Origin: a virus
Strand: one strand, 5' to 3'
Virus record (IMG/VR): IMGVR_UViG_3300049740_000039
Span: 1-20,639 of that record
DNA length: 20,639 bases
This document shows, in pieces, positions 16,150 through 20,639 of the stretch. A program made the translations under genes and the position numbers. The notes beneath the pieces are model-generated. The model saw nothing but the letters and a program-made list of their open reading frames with translations. It was not told where the DNA came from and did not search any database. The stretch's first letter is position 1. Each line of letters starts with the position of its first letter.

Positions 16150-16175
16150 ATTGCATACTTGCAGTTAATCGTCAA
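16150..16175 (-). promoter_or_regulatory. Candidate promoter/operator before the HTH genes
   Basis: On the minus strand TTGACG (16175-16170) precedes an imperfect dyad, ACTGCAAGTATGCAAT, that partly matches the operator-like dyads at 14236-14255 and 18882-18901. The -10 at 17 bases (AATCGT) is poor, so the site may need activation or may be only an operator. Confidence 0.3.
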
Positions 16176-16453
16176 TCCTCAGAGAATATCCAAGCCTCTA
16201 ATTCCTCATCAGTCATATCATCAGTGTAATCTATTTGCTTTGTGACTGTGCGGATTTTCTTTTTCTCTTTGATGTGAGGCAGTCGCTTCGGTTTTATAGT
16301 TACCTCCGCAACTGCCCTCACTCTCGGGATACATTCTAAGGTTGTGAATTTGTAAGCACAGGACAGACACAAACGCCTCCGCCTTATGGTATTGTTAGCA
16401 GACGAGCGTGAGTCTTTGACCTTGGTGTCTGACTTACACTTTGGGCAATGCAT
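16172..16453 (-). CDS. NrdR-type zinc-ribbon protein lacking the ATP cone
   Basis: 93 aa. The first ~38 residues copy the NrdR zinc ribbon: MHCPKC, then [22 protein letters not shown], with CxxC...CxxC and the basic RRRR stretch. Bacterial NrdR continues into an ATP-cone that senses nucleotides; here that is replaced by ~55 charged residues ([14 protein letters not shown]) ending in an acidic [13 protein letters not shown] tail. NrdR represses ribonucleotide reductase genes by binding NrdR boxes. A ribbon-only phage version could compete at those boxes or simply be a DNA-binding regulator. It starts inside the end of the upstream gene with AGGTGATGT before ATG. The homology is clear by motif; the function is inferred. 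Confidence 0.75.
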   Translation of the reverse strand: MHCPKCKSDTKVKDSRSSANNTIRRRRLCLSCAYKFTTLECIPRVRAVAEVTIKPKRLPHIKEKKKIRTVTKQIDYTDDMTDEELEAWIFSED

Positions 16454-16751
16454 ACATCACCTGTTGACTACGACCTGACCTAGCTTTGCGCTTGCCATCA
16501 ATCTTAATCAATCCTTTATCTAATAATTTTCTGTATCTGGGTGTAACAGATGAGGCTTTGACTTGTTCGTTGACCCACATCAGGTCTTCGATCTGTTCTG
16601 ATATAGCACCTTCGATGCTGAAGATTTTAATGTAGCTAAGAACAAGAGCCTCCAATCTGGTAGCATCTAATTTTTCTGCCGCCTCATGGCTAGTCGAGGG
16701 GTCGGTATTACGAGCCAACTGATAGGCTTGAGTTTCAAAGAGGTCATTCAT
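16434..16751 (-). CDS. Winged-helix phage protein
   Basis: 105 aa from the ATG at 16751, chosen because AAAGGAGAACTAAA stands just before it; the longer upstream frame has no such signal and would run through that leader. Residues ~16-95 carry the phage pattern [13 protein letters not shown], a helix-rich segment, [20 protein letters not shown] and [14 protein letters not shown], which I read as a winged helix with recognition element [10 protein letters not shown]. Proteins of this kind are common in phage early regions and usually annotated as hypothetical or putative DNA-binding. Its end overlaps the NrdR-like start by 20 bases. Confidence 0.65.
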   Translation of the reverse strand: MNDLFETQAYQLARNTDPSTSHEAAEKLDATRLEALVLSYIKIFSIEGAISEQIEDLMWVNEQVKASSVTPRYRKLLDKGLIKIDGKRKARSGRSQQVMYALPKV

Positions 16752-16752
16752 T

Positions 16753-17022
16753 TTAGTTCTCCTTTTCTGATATGATTCCCTCATACACTGTGGTTTCTTG
16801 ACAGCAACCATCTAGTTCGAGGGATGTTTCGAGTGCGTCTTCTGGTGATGTGGCATACAGAGTATGAACAACTGTGTATGCTTCAAGTGTTTTGATATTA
16901 TCTGAACGGCAGTTAGAACAGAAGCCACCAGTCTCATTGTTCGGGTGGTATAAATCATTGTAGTTCTCATGCTGTTCATTACAATCCACACACTCATAGA
17001 AGTCTGAGTGCTGGACTGTCAT
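16753..17022 (-). CDS. Small zinc-ribbon protein
   Basis: 89 aa if started at the ATG at 17022 (AAGG nearby); an ATG at 17049 overlapping the upstream stop region would add nine residues. Two Cys pairs, YECVDC (about residues 8-13) and GFCSNC, 23 residues apart, form a likely zinc ribbon. The second half is a beta-alpha unit (YTVVHTLYATSPEDALETS) and includes a further CC pair. The protein ends in SEKEN, encoded by the ribosome-binding leader of the next gene. Function unknown. Confidence 0.55.
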   Translation of the reverse strand: MTVQHSDFYECVDCNEQHENYNDLYHPNNETGGFCSNCRSDNIKTLEAYTVVHTLYATSPEDALETSLELDGCCQETTVYEGIISEKEN

Positions 17023-17032
17023 TGCCTTATCT

Positions 17033-17245
17033 TTAATATGGTATTTCATCATCAATCTCTGGTGGTGGGTTGTGCTTTTCCCAAGCTTCAACAGCGCGAG
17101 TCATAAACTTTTCACGATTGAACTTAGGGTTAGCGGTTGCAAGTTCATCAGCAAGTTGATGAATTACAGTCGGCCACCCCATTAGAGGGGCGACCTTATC
17201 TGCAATAAATTCAAGCTGACCTTTAGCAAGTAAAGGCTTAGTCAT
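17033..17245 (-). CDS. Small helical protein with SSB-like acidic tip
   Basis: 70 aa. The start shares its A with the preceding stop (TAATG). The protein is mostly helical (QLEFIADKVAPLMGW, FNREKFMTRAVEAWEKHN), and it ends in a Pro-rich linker plus EIDDEIPY. That tail is very close to the SSB acidic tip DDDIPF seen on the SSB-like protein encoded at the end of this operon. No catalytic motif is visible. The tip might let it contact the same partner proteins, but chance similarity cannot be ruled out from one short motif. Confidence 0.6.
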   Translation of the reverse strand: MTKPLLAKGQLEFIADKVAPLMGWPTVIHQLADELATANPKFNREKFMTRAVEAWEKHNPPPEIDDEIPY

Positions 17246-17490
17246 TACTTATCCTTTCTGATTGTTAGCCCATCCATATCGGCTGGAAGTATTTCACGAA
17301 GCGCAGGGATATAAGGCGAGTCATCATTAGTGTCACGCTCTAGTACCTCTGCATATGTATCGACACAATTTTGTATTGATGTCAGCGCAGTATGAACAGG
17401 CCACTGAAACTGTGACGATTCATCTTTGGTACGCTGGTGAATGACAGCAAGCTGGTCACGCACCTGTTGAAGTTGATTGATTAAAGACAT
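17245..17490 (-). CDS. Small helical protein, unknown function
   Basis: 81 aa from the ATG at 17490, directly behind AAAGGAGAAACTAAGC. A longer frame reaching 17553 would translate through the hairpin at 17520-17556 and is rejected. The protein is helical and soluble (SLINQLQQVRDQLAVIHQRTKD, TALTSIQNCVDTYAEVLERD), with a C-terminal PALREILPADMDGL. No family recognised. It is coupled to the following gene by a TAATG overlap. Confidence 0.55.
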   Translation of the reverse strand: MSLINQLQQVRDQLAVIHQRTKDESSQFQWPVHTALTSIQNCVDTYAEVLERDTNDDSPYIPALREILPADMDGLTIRKDK

Positions 17491-17519
17491 GCTTAGTTTC
17501 TCCTTTAGCATGGCGACAA

Positions 17520-17556
17520 TGATTGCCGCCCTTACCCCACGCGGGGGCGGCAATCA
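17520..17556 (-). other. Strong intergenic hairpin in the early operon
   Basis: A perfect 12-bp stem (TGATTGCCGCCC with GGGCGGCAATCA) closes a GC-rich 13-nt loop containing an inner CCCC/GGGG pairing. It lies between the DUF932 stop (17575) and the start at 17490, about 14 bases upstream of the latter's ribosome binding region. No T run follows in the minus direction, so it is more likely an mRNA processing or stability element, or an attenuator, than a simple terminator. Confidence 0.5.
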
Positions 17557-17574
17557 CTTGTCGGTTGATAATGT

Positions 17575-18450
17575 TTAGGCTCGTTCCCATCCGACTGTAT
17601 CACTGATAGCCTTGGCTACAATGGACTCACGCAATCGAGTGGCAACGTGTGGGGTAGATGATTGACCCTGAGTGTGGGTCGCCCAATAGGTTAGCGCATT
17701 ATACAATGCCCACTTGTTAGAACCTAAGTGCGCTTTGTTTTCTGACCAACAACCCATTAGATTATCTAATTGCTTGAAGTTATATTTGAACTCGCTTGTG
17801 TTATTCTTTACACGCACGACTTTATGTTTGAAGAACTGTTCAGCCATGTCATCATCAACGTGTGTGGTCATCCAGCTTTTCCATACCTCCTTGTTGCGGA
17901 AGAAACCTTGAAGCCCAGCATGAATCTTAGATGCTGAAGCTGACACGTTGACGTTGGTTGTGTGCTTGGCAACTGTTCGTGCGACAGTGAGTGGATCGGT
18001 GCAACCATTGAGACACCATAGTCTCATGCCTTCGGCTGATTGTTGGAACGACCATGAACCATCGTATGAATTGTAGAATGGTACACGAAAGTGAACGATG
18101 TCTCCCACTGCTGGTTCGATTGTCAGGTCGGGGAAGTTTACAAAGCCACGCATCTTAGCACCGTTGTCGAACACATCTATTTTGATTTCGTAATCTTTAG
18201 TTACGGCTGATGTATAAACGGCATCGGCTATTGAGTTGACCACATCGGAATGAGTGATGGGTTTGTACTTAGAACCATGGACACCAAGCACTTCATTGGT
18301 ATCGGTACGAATGATGCACCGTGCCATGTTGTGCGGCACAGTGTGAAGGTTAGGGTCGCCATCTTTAGAGGCGTACAAGTTCATTGTCTCTACTGGGAAG
18401 TCATAAGCAGATGAGTCAATGCTCTCTGTAAATGGGCGTATCATATTCAT
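17575..18450 (-). CDS. DUF932-family phage/plasmid-like protein
   Basis: 291 aa. The start ATG at 18450 lies behind AAAGGAGAACTAA; a second ATG two codons later is possible. The features of the DUF932 / TIGR03299 family are visible: CIIRTDTNEVLGVHGSKYKPITHSDV near residues 45-70, a central KMRGFVNFPDL strand, a VHFRVPFYNSYDGSWSF segment, MRLWCLNGCTDP, and a helical C-terminal half ending in NALTYWATHT. The family is widespread in phages, plasmids and integrated elements, often near recombination genes, and has no proven biochemical function. The length is typical and the protein looks intact. A role in DNA metabolism or host take-over is inferred from neighbours only. Confidence 0.75.
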   Translation of the reverse strand: MNMIRPFTESIDSSAYDFPVETMNLYASKDGDPNLHTVPHNMARCIIRTDTNEVLGVHGSKYKPITHSDVVNSIADAVYTSAVTKDYEIKIDVFDNGAKMRGFVNFPDLTIEPAVGDIVHFRVPFYNSYDGSWSFQQSAEGMRLWCLNGCTDPLTVARTVAKHTTNVNVSASASKIHAGLQGFFRNKEVWKSWMTTHVDDDMAEQFFKHKVVRVKNNTSEFKYNFKQLDNLMGCWSENKAHLGSNKWALYNALTYWATHTQGQSSTPHVATRLRESIVAKAISDTVGWERA

Positions 18451-18596
18451 TTAGTTCTCCTTTCGATTGAGTATCTGTGGGTAATAATTAAACCAAACCA
18501 CTTCACTGTGTACCCACAATTAGTAAAGAGGTAACGAGGGAACAGATAGAAACAAACCCTACCTGATATAAGACGCTTATAGATTCTGATTTTCAT
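18447..18596 (-). CDS. Small basic protein, unknown
   Basis: 49 aa from the ATG at 18596, overlapping the upstream stop (ATGA-type) and preceded by GGAGGATGAA. The sequence is basic and aromatic (MKIRIYKRLISGRVCFYLF, TVKWFGLIITHRY), with no clear membrane segment. Its own end, RRTK-stop, is encoded by the ribosome-binding leader of the DUF932 gene. Nothing is recognised; it may be a genuine small early phage protein. Confidence 0.45.
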   Translation of the reverse strand: MKIRIYKRLISGRVCFYLFPRYLFTNCGYTVKWFGLIITHRYSIERRTK

Positions 18597-18778
18597 TTCA
18601 TCCTCCATATAATTAACGTGACACCCATGCATGATCCGATGACACCAGCAACAAATATAATTACTAACAGAGGCGGTGCGTAATAAATCATTTCGGGGAT
18701 GGAAACTGTGAGGGCAACGATGCTTATTGCAAGCAAGAATATCTCACCGATGACTGAGATTGTACGAAGCGATAACAT
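18593..18778 (-). CDS. Small two-segment membrane protein
   Basis: 61 aa with the standard leader AAAGGAGAACTAA before ATG. Two hydrophobic segments (about residues 8-29, VIGEIFLLAISIVALTVSI, and about 36-58, PPLLVIIFVAGVIGSCMGVT) are joined by a short EMIYYA turn and end in a basic WRMK. Expressed among early genes next to a tRNA, it is unlikely to be a late holin. Superinfection or host-membrane functions are possible, but nothing specific is recognised. Confidence 0.6.
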   Translation of the reverse strand: MLSLRTISVIGEIFLLAISIVALTVSIPEMIYYAPPLLVIIFVAGVIGSCMGVTLIIWRMK

Positions 18779-18796
18779 TTAGTTCTCCTTTTGATT

Positions 18797-18870
18797 TGGC
18801 AGGGGTAGTAGGAATTGAACCCACTCTCTCAGGGTTGGAGCCTGATGTGCTACCGTAACACTTTACCCCT
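18797..18870 (-). tRNA. tRNA-Trp (anticodon CCA)
   Basis: Read on the minus strand, the acceptor stem AGGGGTA pairs with TACCCCT (7 bp), with discriminator G and encoded CCA (18797-18799). The D-stem is GTG/CAC with a GG-containing loop. The anticodon stem TCAGG/CCTGA encloses loop CTCCAAC, giving anticodon CCA. The variable loop is four bases, and the T-stem GTGGG/CCTAC encloses TTCAATT. The total is 74 bases including CCA. The acceptor start AGGGG and discriminator G agree with bacterial tRNA-Trp. Position 8 is A instead of the near-universal T. It is preceded by a dyad-containing promoter. Confidence 0.9.
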
Positions 18871-18878
18871 ATTTAATT

Positions 18879-18907
18879 AGGTTACTGCATCAACGCAGTA
18901 TAAGCAA
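18879..18907 (-). promoter_or_regulatory. Promoter with dyad operator upstream of tRNA-Trp
   Basis: On the minus strand TTGCTT (18907-18902) is followed after 17 bases by TAACCT (18884-18879), with the dyad TACTGCGTTGATGCAGTA (18900-18883) filling the spacer. The same arrangement and near-identical dyad occur before the exonuclease gene. The predicted start of transcription is within a few bases of the tRNA 5' end at 18870. The -10 is weak. Confidence 0.45.
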
Positions 18908-18929
18908 CAACATATTGTGGTTTATTAGA

Positions 18930-19112
18930 TTATGTTGGATTGATACCAGTGTTGTGAATACGAATTTGATTGATGCGTTCGTGTGGTATCTTCTTCTTTT
19001 GTGAACGATACATATCATAAAGACCACGCTTTATTTGCGTCTGCTGATTGAGTGCTTGTCTCCAAGTAAAACATTCAGCAAGTATGTGACCATCAATCTT
19101 AATGTAAAACAT
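18930..19112 (-). CDS. Small basic protein, unknown
   Basis: 60 aa with AAAGGAAACTAA directly before ATG. The sequence starts with a beta-like stretch (MFYIKIDGHILAE), then a basic helical part (TWRQALNQQTQIKRGLYDMYRSQKKK). It may be a small nucleic-acid-binding or host-interaction protein, but nothing is recognised. A 71-nt stem-loop lies immediately upstream of its ribosome binding site. Confidence 0.5.
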   Translation of the reverse strand: MFYIKIDGHILAECFTWRQALNQQTQIKRGLYDMYRSQKKKIPHERINQIRIHNTGINPT

Positions 19113-19126
19113 TTAGTTTCCTTTCT

Positions 19127-19197
19127 GGTGCTAGTGACCTGACCTCTGCCGCAATATGAAAGTGATATTGTCGGCAAAGACCAAAGCCCCTAGCACC
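19127..19197 (-). ncRNA. Long structured leader / possible small RNA
   Basis: A 71-nt element on the minus strand: an outer 8-bp stem GGTGCTAG/CTAGCACC, a 7x6 internal loop, then an 11-bp stem (GGTCTTTGCCG with CGGCAGAGGTC, including G-U pairs), one bulged A, a 6-bp stem CAATAT/ATATTG, and the loop CACTTTC. The outer stem ends one base before the AGAAAGGAAACTAA leader of the 60-aa gene. Candidates are an RNase III processing site, a translation-control element or a small RNA. It is not a tRNA, since it has no T arm. Confidence 0.5.
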
Positions 19198-19333
19198 CTG
19201 TTGTCATGGAACAGGTGTATGCAGAACTGATTCCTGTTTCGGCGTGACGTATGTATGAGGGCTGTCTCCTGTGTCAGCGTGATAAACATATCTCATCTCC
19301 CCATACGTTAACGCACAACTATAGGCACAAGAA

Positions 19334-19361
19334 AAGGGCGACCCATTTCTGAATCGCCCTT
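19334..19361 (-). terminator. Rho-independent terminator after the 138-aa gene
   Basis: On the minus strand AAGGGCGA pairs with TCGCCCTT (8 bp) around a 12-nt loop, followed by TTCTTG, giving a TTTTCTT run with the stem end. It begins seven bases downstream of the gene's stop, so the 138-aa gene is largely a separate transcription unit. Confidence 0.75.
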
Positions 19362-19368
19362 GCTTGAG

Positions 19369-19785
19369 TTAGCCTACAATCGCTTTGGCGGCACTCAGTA
19401 CTGCCTGTGCGTTCTTGGCGCGGACTGACTTGGGTGTTGACTTCCAGTCTTCACCAGTAACCTTGTTGTATACAGCCAAGTCAGCGTCATGGCGTAGCTG
19501 TAGTTCAACCAGTTCGTCCTCCATACGATGGAAGATGTCAATCTTCTTGGCGAGGTTCACATCCACAACTTCTTGGCCTTCGCCTTCGACCAGCGTGGCT
19601 ATCTCTGCCTTGATGTCGCTCATCTGTTGTAGCTTCCATTGGATGCCGTTGTTGGATGTGAAGCAAGCATCTCTGGATACTGATGCACGGAGGTAGGCGT
19701 TTTGATCGCCATCATGTATGCATACAACGTCCATTTTGAATGAGATAAGTTGTGCTAATGCTGGATTTACGTTTTTCTTAGTCAT
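19369..19785 (-). CDS. Unknown 138-aa early protein
   Basis: The start ATG follows GAAGGAGTCAGAC. The protein begins with a basic N-terminus (MTKKNVNPALAQLISFKMDVV), then a beta-like part with CIHDGDQNAYLRASVSRD. About residues 50-100 are a long acidic/charged helix, probably coiled coil (QMSDIKAEIATLVEGEGQEV, RMEDELVELQLRHDADLAVY), and the C-terminus is Ala/Lys-rich (RAKNAQAVLSAAKAIVG). No family recognised. Its codon choice is more G/C-ending than in the late arm (many -C and -G third positions), which may mean high early expression or different ancestry. It is the first intact gene of the leftward arm and carries its own terminator. A broken inverted image of it lies at about 20096-20555. 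Confidence 0.7.
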   Translation of the reverse strand: MTKKNVNPALAQLISFKMDVVCIHDGDQNAYLRASVSRDACFTSNNGIQWKLQQMSDIKAEIATLVEGEGQEVVDVNLAKKIDIFHRMEDELVELQLRHDADLAVYNKVTGEDWKSTPKSVRAKNAQAVLSAAKAIVG

Positions 19786-19975
19786 GTCTGACTCCTTCTA
19801 GGTTATCTGGACGAACCGTTCGCCCAGTGTGCTTCCGAACCACCGAACTTGCAGGTGATATACTTGCCTCTCGAACGTGGCGCATGGTCAGTGGAGCGAA
19901 GCCCATCTGACCTCAATTAACAAAGCCCCAGCCCCATCTGGGCGCAAGCCCAGCCAATCAAAAAGCGCATCGCCA
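19786..19975. other. Gene-free leader/terminal region with hairpins
   Basis: No coding frame is credible here. Read leftward, it holds a CTGGGC/GCCCAG hairpin near 19937-19953 and a GTCAG/CTGAC hairpin around a GCTTCGC tip near 19888-19913, then leads into the ribosome binding site of the 138-aa gene. It presumably contains that gene's promoter, but I see no convincing -35/-10 pair. It ends at the palindrome where the sequence folds back. Confidence 0.5.
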
Positions 19976-19983
19976 TGCGATGC
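19967..19983. repeat. Palindrome at the fold-back centre
   Basis: GCATCG and CGATGC flank CCATG; removing one C gives a perfect 16-bp palindrome. It is the turning point between the accurate left arm and the inverted, damaged right arm. Confidence 0.7.
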
Positions 19984-20639
19984 ACTATCTGGCTGGGACA
20001 CTACCAGACGGAGGCTGGTATATCAGCGGCAAGTACTGTGGTCGGTTTAGCACAGTGAGCGCGAACGGTTTGGCCTGATGTTCTGGAAGGAGTCAGGTAA
20101 CATGACTTAGAAAAACGTAACTCCACCTTGCATTAGCCAACTTATCTCATTCGGAATGGACGTCCTTTTAGTATGCTTACATGATTTTATGTGGCGAACA
20201 AAACCCTACTGTAGTGCTTCAGTGTCCAGAGTGCTATGTGGAACACCAACATCGCCTTGCATCCAACGGATGGTACGGCAGATGTGCTACGTCAAGGCAG
20301 AGTTGCCTTATACGCTGGACGAAGACTAAGGCAGTTGTGGATGTGCAACTCGCCTAGACGATGCTACATCCTCCTCGTATGGCGGTCGTACTGCGCGAAC
20401 TACCGCTTCCCATGACGCGCTTACTTGGCTTACAACAAGGTTGCTGGACTTTGAAGACTGTCAACAGCCAAGTTAGTCAGCGTCAAGGTTGCTCAGTCTT
20501 GCAGTACTGTGTCCGCCAATGCGCTTGTATGCTTAGTCAAGCGCGATTCAAAATGGGTCGAACTAGGCTTGAGCCTATCGACCATTTTGTGCGTTGACAA
20601 ACGCATCAAGCACCATCCATAAAGGGGGGGATGAGAGGG
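19976..20639 (+). repeat. Error-rich inverted copy of 19293-19975 (likely assembly/read fold-back)
   Basis: Reading rightward from the palindrome, the sequence matches the reverse complement of the preceding ~680 bases in order, with frequent substitutions and 1-5-base insertions and deletions. Matches include the ribosome binding site and start of the 138-aa gene (AAGGAGTCAG at 20092, ACTTATCTCATTC at 20142), GTTGTGGATGTG at 20334, the terminator region (GCGATTC near 20541) and the TGTGCGTT beyond it. No reading frame survives, and open stretches such as 20361-20597 are not genes. Indels every ten or so bases are what raw long-read error looks like. Confidence 0.85.

Noticed and set aside
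19127-19197. A possible second tRNA with GGTGCTA/TAGCACC as acceptor stem
   Set aside because: There is no T arm, no TTC-A/G-A loop and no CCA, and the interior folds as one long hairpin.
18930-19368. Additional coding genes in the gap between the 138-aa and 60-aa genes
   Set aside because: Positions 19113-19368 contain only the structured leader, a terminator and short frames without ribosome binding sites.
20361-20597. A 78-codon plus-strand frame near the right end
   Set aside because: It lies entirely in the error-rich inverted copy and is antisense-derived noise of the 138-aa gene region.
1-20639. CRISPR arrays, insertion sequences, rRNA, integrase or attachment sites
   Set aside because: No regularly spaced repeats, transposase or integrase motifs, or rRNA-like stretches were found on either strand.

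Overview
The window reads as part of a tailed double-stranded DNA phage genome (Caudoviricetes), most likely a T7-like podovirus from an AT-rich, probably aquatic, Gram-negative host. Three things point that way. Two very large virion proteins are followed by a fibre with a T7 gp17-type N-terminus, as in T7 gp15-gp16-gp17. Ribosome binding sites are strong AAGGAG-type. The lysis and replication genes are short, overlapping and tightly packed. Host, genus and lifestyle cannot be fixed from the window: no integrase, terminase, capsid, portal or polymerase gene is present.

Positions 2-12376 (plus strand) form the late arm. It begins with the C-terminal ~1050 residues of a virion protein cut by the left edge. 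Next come a 1392-aa internal virion protein with an apparent embedded ADP-ribosyltransferase-like domain, a T7-type tail fibre, a 704-aa adhesin with RCC1-like beta-propeller repeats, a small unknown protein, and a lysis cassette of four small membrane or membrane-associated proteins plus an M15-type peptidoglycan peptidase. A hairpin at 12382-12409 lies between the two convergent arms.

Positions 12448-19785 (minus strand, read right to left) form the early/middle arm. In transcription order it holds unknown small genes, a tRNA-Trp, small membrane proteins, a DUF932 protein, small zinc-ribbon and winged-helix proteins, a stand-alone NrdR-type zinc ribbon, and two small HTH regulators. These are followed by a replication/recombination block: zinc protein, PD-(D/E)XK resolvase-like nuclease, lambda O-like initiator with two 21-bp iteron-like repeats, an accessory protein, YqaJ/lambda-type exonuclease, Rad52-like annealing protein, and an SSB-like protein with an acidic tip. 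Many of these genes share a leader (AAAGGAGAACTAA just before ATG), and several are preceded by strong stem-loops. Two, perhaps three, promoters carry a shared dyad (TACTGC...GCAGTA) in the -35/-10 spacer, a plausible operator for the HTH proteins.

Positions ~19976-20639 are not new sequence. They are an error-ridden inverted copy of ~19293-19975 that folds back around a small palindrome at 19967-19983. This is most simply a long-read or amplification fold-back chimera; a hairpin genome end is the less likely biological alternative. Nothing right of about 19975 should be annotated as genes.
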